A DNA stretch of 10,224 nt, taken from positions 1 through 10,224 of the forward strand of contig CAJLFQ010000077.1 of the NCBI GenBank assembly GCA_905205975.1. Reading direction: 5' to 3'. Source of the DNA: an uncultured Eubacteriales bacterium (lineage in GTDB: Bacteria > Bacillota > Clostridia > Oscillospirales > QAMX01). Shown in pieces: positions 5,868 through 10,224 of the stretch; within the stretch, counting starts at the first letter, position 1, and each line of letters starts with the position of its first letter. Made by a program: the position numbers and the translations under genes. Under the pieces are notes generated by a model. That model worked only from the letters and a program-made list of their open reading frames with translations, searched no databases and was not told the DNA's origin.

Positions 5868-7676
5868 TCAGTTGTGCCGAATCCAGACAGCCATCTCTGT
5901 TTCGCCGCGGTTTGCAAAGGCGTGATACGGAATCAGGCGTGCCGTAAAGGCCTCTTCTTCCGGCTGTTTGCCGCTGTAAAGCGGTTCGGTGCATTTGGGG
6001 CGGAACGCCTTTGCCGTTACAATGCAGCCGAAGCGGTCGTCGGGCATCTCTGCAAACGCCGGATCGTCTGCCAGCCGGACATTCCACAGGCCTGCGCCGT
6101 TGTCAACCCCTTCCATGCAGTAGACAACCGGGCCGCGCATCACGGCGGCTCTGCCTGCGTCTGCGCGCACCATTGGGTTCGGATAGACAAGCCGCGGCTG
6201 CATATCGAACATCAGCGCGATTTCGTCGCCGTCCGACACTGTAAACACGTCGTAGCCGTTTTCGAGCGGCTTCGCATATGCCGCGCGGCACCATGCGGGA
6301 ACCCGAACCGCAAGCCGTGCTTTCGGACCGTGATACCGGATGCGAACGCTGCCGTCCAGCGGATATGCCGTGGTCTGCGTCAGGCTGACTGTCTGCCCGC
6401 GGAAGGAAAAATGCGCTTCAGACTGCATGAATTGATGGCAGTAGATGGTTTCCTCGTCAGCCGTATAGAGGATACCGCCAAGAGACGCCAGAAAACGCGT
6501 CAGGTTTGGCGGACAGCAGGAGCAGTTAAAAACTTTGACCCGCTGTGTAATCGGGTGCCGTTCCGTTTTGCTCTGGTTCAGCACCGGGTCGATGGCCAGC
6601 GGGTTTTCATAAAAGAACGAATCGCCGTCCAGAGAAATGCCTGCCAGCATACCGTTGTACAAAATGCGCTCCACCGTGTCGGCATATTCCGCCCGGTTTT
6701 CCAGCAGCTGCATCCGCCCGGCAAAGAGTGCCAGTGCAATGGCCGCGCACGTTTCCGCATACGCCGTGCGGTTCGGCAAATCATAATCGACGGTAAACGC
6801 TTCACCGTTCGCGGTTGAACCGGTTCCGCCGGTGAGATACATACGGCGCTGTGTGATATTTTCAAACAGCGCCTCGCAGGCCGTCCGGAGCGCTGCGTCG
6901 CCGTCGATGCGGGCGAGGTCTGCCATCGCGCTGTACAGGTAGGAAGCGCGCACCGCATGACCGACCGCAGTCCGCTGTTCCCGAACCGGCTGATGCGATT
7001 GCAGATAGAGGTCCAGCTCTTTGGGGTCTCTGCCGCGCTGATCGACAAAGAAACGCGATAGATTCAGATAGCGTTCTTCATTTGTCGCCTGCCAGAGCTT
7101 GACCAGCGCCAGTTCAATTTCTTCATGGCCGGGCGTTGTGAAACCGGCCGTCTTTTCGATCACAAAAACGCGCTCGATCAGGTCTGCAAACCGGCAGACA
7201 CAGTCCAGCAGGCGACCTTTTCCGGTCGCATGGAAATAGGCAACGGCCGCTTCCATCCAGTGCCCGGCGCAGTATAGTTCATGGTCGCCCCGGCGCGTAA
7301 AGCGGTTTTCCGGTTCGCAGGTCGTATAATAGCTGTTGATATAGCCGTCCGGCCACTGGTTGGCGGCGACATCCGCAATCATACGGTCAACGGCGGCTTC
7401 CAGTTCCGGCTCCGGCCCCTGCTCCAGCAGATAGGCGACGGCCTCAATCCATTTGGCCACATCGGAATCCCAGAAGATGTGCGGGCGGTTTTTCTCGCCT
7501 TCTTTCCAAGCGCAGCGCAGCGCGTCGAATCGCCCGGTCTCCTGAAAGCGGTCGAAAACCGCGTGAATTGTGACGTTTCGGTTGAGATCCTGCCAGTGTT
7601 TCCAAAATCCGTCTGTAATGACCACCTGGTCGAACGGAATGGCGTGCATCGTGTGCATGGGTGAAATCGAGGTCAT
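5868..7676 (-). CDS. GH127 beta-L-arabinofuranosidase-like enzyme (DUF1680 family)
   Basis: A 602-residue glycoside hydrolase of family 127, counting from the ATG at 7674-7676. The alpha/alpha-barrel part carries FWDSDVAKWIEAVAYLLE (68-85), QWPDGYINSYY (107-117) and LYCAGHWMEAAVAY (134-147). The active-site signature is complete: GEAF with E292, YAETCA with E308 and C310, and FNCSCCPPN with C387 and C388. In the characterised family member HypBA1 of Bifidobacterium longum the equivalent residues are the acid/base glutamate, the zinc ligands and the catalytic cysteine, so this copy looks catalytically competent. No signal peptide; a cytoplasmic enzyme releasing terminal beta-L-arabinofuranose is the best guess, although GH127 members with other substrates exist. 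An upstream in-frame extension to 7766 runs through the promoter and is not used; the ATG has AGAGGG 10 bases before it. It is transcribed divergently from the araC-type regulator. Confidence 0.85.
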   Translation of the reverse strand: MTSISPMHTMHAIPFDQVVITDGFWKHWQDLNRNVTIHAVFDRFQETGRFDALRCAWKEGEKNRPHIFWDSDVAKWIEAVAYLLEQGPEPELEAAVDRMIADVAANQWPDGYINSYYTTCEPENRFTRRGDHELYCAGHWMEAAVAYFHATGKGRLLDCVCRFADLIERVFVIEKTAGFTTPGHEEIELALVKLWQATNEERYLNLSRFFVDQRGRDPKELDLYLQSHQPVREQRTAVGHAVRASYLYSAMADLARIDGDAALRTACEALFENITQRRMYLTGGTGSTANGEAFTVDYDLPNRTAYAETCAAIALALFAGRMQLLENRAEYADTVERILYNGMLAGISLDGDSFFYENPLAIDPVLNQSKTERHPITQRVKVFNCSCCPPNLTRFLASLGGILYTADEETIYCHQFMQSEAHFSFRGQTVSLTQTTAYPLDGSVRIRYHGPKARLAVRVPAWCRAAYAKPLENGYDVFTVSDGDEIALMFDMQPRLVYPNPMVRADAGRAAVMRGPVVYCMEGVDNGAGLWNVRLADDPAFAEMPDDRFGCIVTAKAFRPKCTEPLYSGKQPEEEAFTARLIPYHAFANRGETEMAVWIRHN

Positions 7677-7707
7677 GGGTTCTTTTCCCTCTTTTCTGAT
7701 TTTCTTC

Positions 7708-7736
7708 TTGCGATTTTTCAAAGGATGTGATATGAT
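7708..7736 (+). promoter_or_regulatory. Promoter of the AraC-family regulator (TTGCGA-N17-TATGAT)
   Basis: TTGCGA (7708-7713), a 17-base spacer and TATGAT (7731-7736) point to the plus-strand regulator gene, with a start near 7743. The -10 box overlaps by two bases the -10 box of the opposing GH127 promoter. Confidence 0.6.
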
Positions 7737-7763
7737 TATACCGAATTGCAGGATTGCACACAA
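7735..7763 (-). promoter_or_regulatory. Promoter of the GH127 gene (TTGTGT-N17-TATAAT)
   Basis: On the minus strand a perfect TATAAT (7735-7740) lies 17 bases from a poor -35 box TTGTGT (7758-7763). A weak -35 with a perfect -10 is the usual pattern of an activator-dependent promoter, which fits the adjacent AraC-type gene. Confidence 0.65.
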
Positions 7764-7764
7764 C

Positions 7765-7776
7765 ACCGGTTCCGGT
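7765..7776. repeat. Small perfect inverted repeat upstream of the AraC-family gene
   Basis: ACCGG and CCGGT are separated by two bases, next to the -35 side of the GH127 promoter and inside the predicted leader of the regulator gene. It could be an operator half-site pair; the short length makes chance a real alternative. Confidence 0.3.
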
Positions 7777-7801
7777 AGAAAAGAGGAAAAAATCCGACCT
7801 C

Positions 7802-8569
7802 ATGTTCGAATCTGTTTGCTATATCAGCGCAGGGCGCTTCACCGCGCGGGAAACATGGATCCACCCCAGCCGCTGTCTGGACAGCGATGAGGTCATTTAT
7901 GTTTTGCAGGGGCCCATCCGAATGACCGTCGGCGGGCGGCACGAAGAACTCAACAGCGGCGATGCGCTCTCCCTGCCGCACGGGCTGTGCCATGCCGGCG
8001 ATGCGGAGAGCCCTGCGGGTGTTTCGTTTTATTGGGTGCATTTTCGCGGGCCGGATGGGTTCCGTCTGCCGTTTGACCGGCTGTCTGCCGTTCAATCGGC
8101 GCAGCTGGATCTGATGTGGCGTCAGCTGCTGCACATCGCCACCGGCGATTATCCGCCGGAAGCATCCGACTATGCGCTGCGCCTGATTCTGGTGGAGTTA
8201 TGCCGCCGCGCAGCACCTGCGCAGAAGGGTTCACCGACGGCGCAGCAGATCGCCGAGTGGATCCGGGTCAACAGCGACCGGCCGCTGACCGTCGCCGCAG
8301 CCGCGGCGCATTTCGGCTATAACCCCGATTACCTCGCCCGTGTCTTCAAGCGCGCCGATCCACGCGGACTGAAAGCGTGCATCGACGAATCACGCATGCA
8401 GACCATCAAGCAGCTCCTGCTCTCTACCGATCTGCCGCTGAAAGAAATCGCCAGACGGTGCGGCTTTGAGGACTACGCCTGTTTTCTGAAATTTTTCTCG
8501 TATCACGAATCGCTGACGCCGACGCAGTTTCGGACAGCCTTTTACCGCCAGCACACCAACATCCGCTGA
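7802..8569 (+). CDS. AraC-family transcriptional regulator
   Basis: A 255-residue regulator with an N-terminal cupin-like sugar-sensing domain (about residues 20-82, including VIYVLQGPIRMTVGG and LNSGDALSLPHGLCHAG) and a C-terminal AraC double helix-turn-helix. The first helix-turn-helix is RPLTVAAAAAHFGYNPDYLARVFK (160-183). The second is LPLKEIARRCGFEDYACFLKFF (211-232), followed by HESLTPTQFR (235-244), the family signature position. It lies back to back with the GH127 gene and just before the GH99-like gene, so it most likely activates these genes when a sugar released from their substrate binds the cupin domain; the ligand is unknown. ATG at 7802 is the first proper start; AAGAGG (7781-7786) is rather far upstream at 15 bases, suggesting modest translation. 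An in-frame TTG at 7754 would sit only 11 bases after the predicted transcription start and is less likely. Confidence 0.85.
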   Translation: MFESVCYISAGRFTARETWIHPSRCLDSDEVIYVLQGPIRMTVGGRHEELNSGDALSLPHGLCHAGDAESPAGVSFYWVHFRGPDGFRLPFDRLSAVQSAQLDLMWRQLLHIATGDYPPEASDYALRLILVELCRRAAPAQKGSPTAQQIAEWIRVNSDRPLTVAAAAAHFGYNPDYLARVFKRADPRGLKACIDESRMQTIKQLLLSTDLPLKEIARRCGFEDYACFLKFFSYHESLTPTQFRTAFYRQHTNIR

Positions 8570-8641
8570 AATCAGACTGTTTTTCAGGATACCTTGAGAT
8601 GGCATTTGATTGTCATCCCGGGCGAAACCGGAGGAATCACC

Positions 8642-9745
8642 ATGAACAAATACGATATCGCGGCCTATGTGTGGCCCGCCTATACCGGCGATGAACCGCG
8701 TTCCCGGATTTTCTGGGAAAAAGGCATCGGCGAATGGCAAACCGTGCAGACGGCAGAACCCCGCTTGGATGGGCAGATTCTGCCGCGGAAACCGCTCTGG
8801 GGCTATCAAAATGAAGCAGACCCAGCCGTCATGCAGTTTCAGATCGATCAGGCACTGAAACACGGCGTCAATGTTTTCATCTACGACTGGTACTGGTATG
8901 ACCGCCGCCCGTTTCTGGAACAATGTCTGGACAACGGATTCCTCGGCGCCGCCAATCACACGGAAATGCGCTTTTATCTGATGTGGGCCAACCATGACGC
9001 CTGCGACCTCTGGGACAAGCGCAATTCGTTCAACGGCACCGTCGTTTGGGAAGGCTCGCAGCCGCAGAGCGAGTTTGACCGCATCTGCGACCGTGTGATC
9101 CGGCAGTATTTTGTACAGCCGAACTACTATCGAATCAACAGGTGTCCGGTCTTTATGATTTATGACGTCTGCAACCTCATCAAGGGGCTCGGCGGGTTGG
9201 AAAAAACGCAGGCGGCCCTTGCGCGTTTTCGCGCAAAAACAAAAGCTGCCGGATTTCCCGATCTGCATCTTCAGCTGACCATCTGGAGCGAACATGCGGT
9301 GGATATCAGCGGTGTGGACAGCAGCCGCACGGGTTCTACACGCGACATCGTGCCGCTGCTCGGATTTGACAGCATGTCGCACTATCAGTTCGTCCACTTT
9401 GTCGACTGCAATCGCGGCTATCCCGCGCTTTTGCCGGATGTCGCGCGTGAATGGGCGCGGATCGACCGTGAATATCAGGTTCCATATTTCCCGCATATTT
9501 CCATCGGCTGGGACAACAATCCGCGGTATACGAAACTGGTTCGACCGGTGATGACCGGCTCCTGCCCGGAAAACTTCAAAAAAGGCTTGCAGATGGCGAA
9601 AGCATACGTGGATACACATGACCTGCCTGCGCCGCTCATTACGATCAACAGCTGGAACGAATGGACGGAGATGAGTTACCTCGAGCCGGACGATGTCTTC
9701 GGCTACGGCTATCTGGAAGCCGTCAAAGCGGTATTCGGCGCATAA
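8642..9745 (+). CDS. GH99-like / WbsX-family protein (putative glycosidase)
   Basis: A 367-residue protein of the WbsX / GH99-like TIM-barrel family. Visible hallmarks are AAYVWPAY (7-14), a PLWGYQNE segment (51-58), GVNVFIYDWYWYDRRPFLE (75-93), FMIYDV (171-176), SIGWDNNPR (287-295) and INSWNEWTEMSYLEPD (335-350) near the C-terminus. Relatives are found both beside O-antigen genes, hence the WbsX glycosyltransferase label, and in glycan degradation loci. Here the company of GH127, GH106-like and AraC genes favours a hydrolase or glycan-processing role; E340 and E343 in WNEWTE are natural candidates for active-site acids. No signal peptide is present, so it should be cytoplasmic. ATG at 8642 follows GGAGG (8630-8634) by 7 bases; an earlier in-frame start at 8594 lacks a ribosome site. 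The 72-base gap to the regulator has no terminator, so the two are probably co-transcribed. The exact substrate is unknown. Confidence 0.75.
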   Translation: MNKYDIAAYVWPAYTGDEPRSRIFWEKGIGEWQTVQTAEPRLDGQILPRKPLWGYQNEADPAVMQFQIDQALKHGVNVFIYDWYWYDRRPFLEQCLDNGFLGAANHTEMRFYLMWANHDACDLWDKRNSFNGTVVWEGSQPQSEFDRICDRVIRQYFVQPNYYRINRCPVFMIYDVCNLIKGLGGLEKTQAALARFRAKTKAAGFPDLHLQLTIWSEHAVDISGVDSSRTGSTRDIVPLLGFDSMSHYQFVHFVDCNRGYPALLPDVAREWARIDREYQVPYFPHISIGWDNNPRYTKLVRPVMTGSCPENFKKGLQMAKAYVDTHDLPAPLITINSWNEWTEMSYLEPDDVFGYGYLEAVKAVFGA

Positions 9746-9764
9746 AGGCTCCTGCAAGCCCTTG

Positions 9765-9784
9765 GCATGCGTTTGTATGCTTTT
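9765..9784 (+). terminator. Weak terminator-like hairpin after the GH99-like gene
   Basis: GCATGC (9765-9770) pairs with GTATGC (9775-9780), five Watson-Crick pairs and one G-U, around a 4-base loop, followed by TTTT (9781-9784). It is short and AT-rich, so termination would be partial. Confidence 0.4.
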
Positions 9785-9803
9785 GGTTCGTTTGGACATA
9801 CTA
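9774..9803 (+). promoter_or_regulatory. Possible sigma-G-type (forespore) promoter of the last gene
   Basis: CATACTA (9797-9803) equals the -10 consensus described for Bacillus SigG promoters. TGTATG (9774-9779) lies 17 bases upstream, matching 4 of 6 of TGAATA. The predicted start near 9809-9811 would leave a leader of only about a dozen bases, touching the Shine-Dalgarno site, which weakens the case. Confidence 0.3.
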
Positions 9804-9820
9804 CAACTGAGGTGACCGAA

Positions 9821-10224
9821 TTGAACGAAGAAATCCGTTTGCTGAATGCAATCTGCAAGAATACCGAGATGGGCATCGACGGCATCAAAACCGTTCAGAA
9901 GCGCTGTAAAAACCGGGCAATGCAGAAAGCACTTCAGCGGCAGCTGGATGAATACAGCGCTGTTTTTGAGTCGGCGGATCACCTGCTGAACCGCATTGGC
10001 GAGTCGCCCAAGCAGATTCACGCCGCCGCAAAAATATCCGCACATCTGGCTGCAAACCTGAAATGTATGCGCAGTGCCTCGCCTTCTGTGATTGCCGGGA
10101 TGATGATTCAGGGCAGCACGATGGGCATCATTCAAATGACGCGTCAGACCCGGCAGGATCACACCAGCAGCGCAGCAGCCCGGCAGCTGGCCGACCGGCT
10201 GATTGCCACGGAAGAATCCAACAT
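9821..10224 (+). CDS. Unassigned small helical protein, ferritin-like four-helix type (3' end outside window)
   Basis: The frame stays open from a TTG codon at 9821 to the window end, 134 complete codons with no stop. GAGGTG (9809-9814) lies 6 bases before the TTG, which fixes this start; no ATG is better placed (the first in-frame ATG is codon 17 and has no ribosome site). The protein is predicted almost wholly alpha-helical, with charged amphipathic segments at about residues 2-30, 34-58 and 66-85, then the stretch MMIQGSTMGIIQMT (94-107). It resembles small Clostridia proteins of about 140-150 residues that look like ferritin-like or spore-coat (CotF/YraD-like) helical bundles. That resemblance is recalled from general pattern, not from an alignment, and the function is unknown. 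No metal-binding ExxH pattern is visible in the part present. It is probably outside the sugar operon, given the hairpin and separate promoter-like sequence upstream. Confidence 0.6.
   Translation, partial: MNEEIRLLNAICKNTEMGIDGIKTVQKRCKNRAMQKALQRQLDEYSAVFESADHLLNRIGESPKQIHAAAKISAHLAANLKCMRSASPSVIAGMMIQGSTMGIIQMTRQTRQDHTSSAAARQLADRLIATEESN

Noticed and set aside
8390..10162. 590-codon open frame on the minus strand opposite the AraC-type, GH99-like and last genes
   Set aside because: It is antisense to three well-supported genes, has no plausible ribosome site, and its translation is rich in His, Arg and Cys without recognisable domains. It is a codon-bias shadow of GC-rich coding DNA.
1..10224. 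CRISPR arrays, insertion sequences, rRNA or phage genes
   Set aside because: No regularly spaced repeats, transposase, integrase or rRNA-like sequence was seen anywhere in the window.

Overview
This 10.2 kb window looks like part of the chromosome of a GC-rich, spore-forming member of the Clostridia, most likely an Oscillospiraceae/Ruminococcaceae-type gut bacterium. The grounds are a full-length sporulation sigma factor of the SigK type, Shine-Dalgarno sites of the AGGAGG kind, sigma-A promoters close to TTGACA-N17-TATAAT, and a set of cytoplasmic glycosidases of families common in gut Firmicutes. The taxonomic placement is inference; there is no rRNA or other marker gene in the window.

Left part (1-2895). 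The window opens inside the PDZ end of an HtrA-like serine protease, which ends in a clear terminator. Convergent to it is sigK on the minus strand, uninterrupted and with a hydrophobic N-terminal pro-sequence-like extension. Between sigK and the next gene lies a 600-base stretch without a gene. It carries a possible sigma-E/K-type promoter for sigK on one strand and, on the other, a sigma-A promoter with a perfect TTGACA and a 17-bp spacer, followed by about 400 bases of GC-rich, hairpin-rich sequence leading into a slipin/SPFH-family gene. I could not match this leader to any riboswitch or ncRNA family I know. The slipin gene ends at a strong hairpin shared with the convergent glycosidase gene.

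Right part (2896-9745) is a carbohydrate-use locus built around an AraC-family regulator. On the minus strand lie a GH127 beta-L-arabinofuranosidase-like gene and a GH106-like (alpha-L-rhamnosidase-related) gene. On the plus strand lie the AraC regulator and a GH99-like/WbsX-family gene. The GH127 and araC promoters face each other with overlapping -10 boxes. The GH106-like gene has its own TTGACA-N17-TAGAAT promoter with two 12-bp direct repeats at the predicted transcription start. None of the three enzymes has a signal peptide, so they probably trim imported oligosaccharides containing L-arabinofuranose and/or L-rhamnose. No transporter is encoded in the window.

The window ends inside an unassigned helical protein with a TTG start and a possible forespore (sigma-G-like) promoter. 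Everything here is read by eye; no alignment, folding or database search was run.
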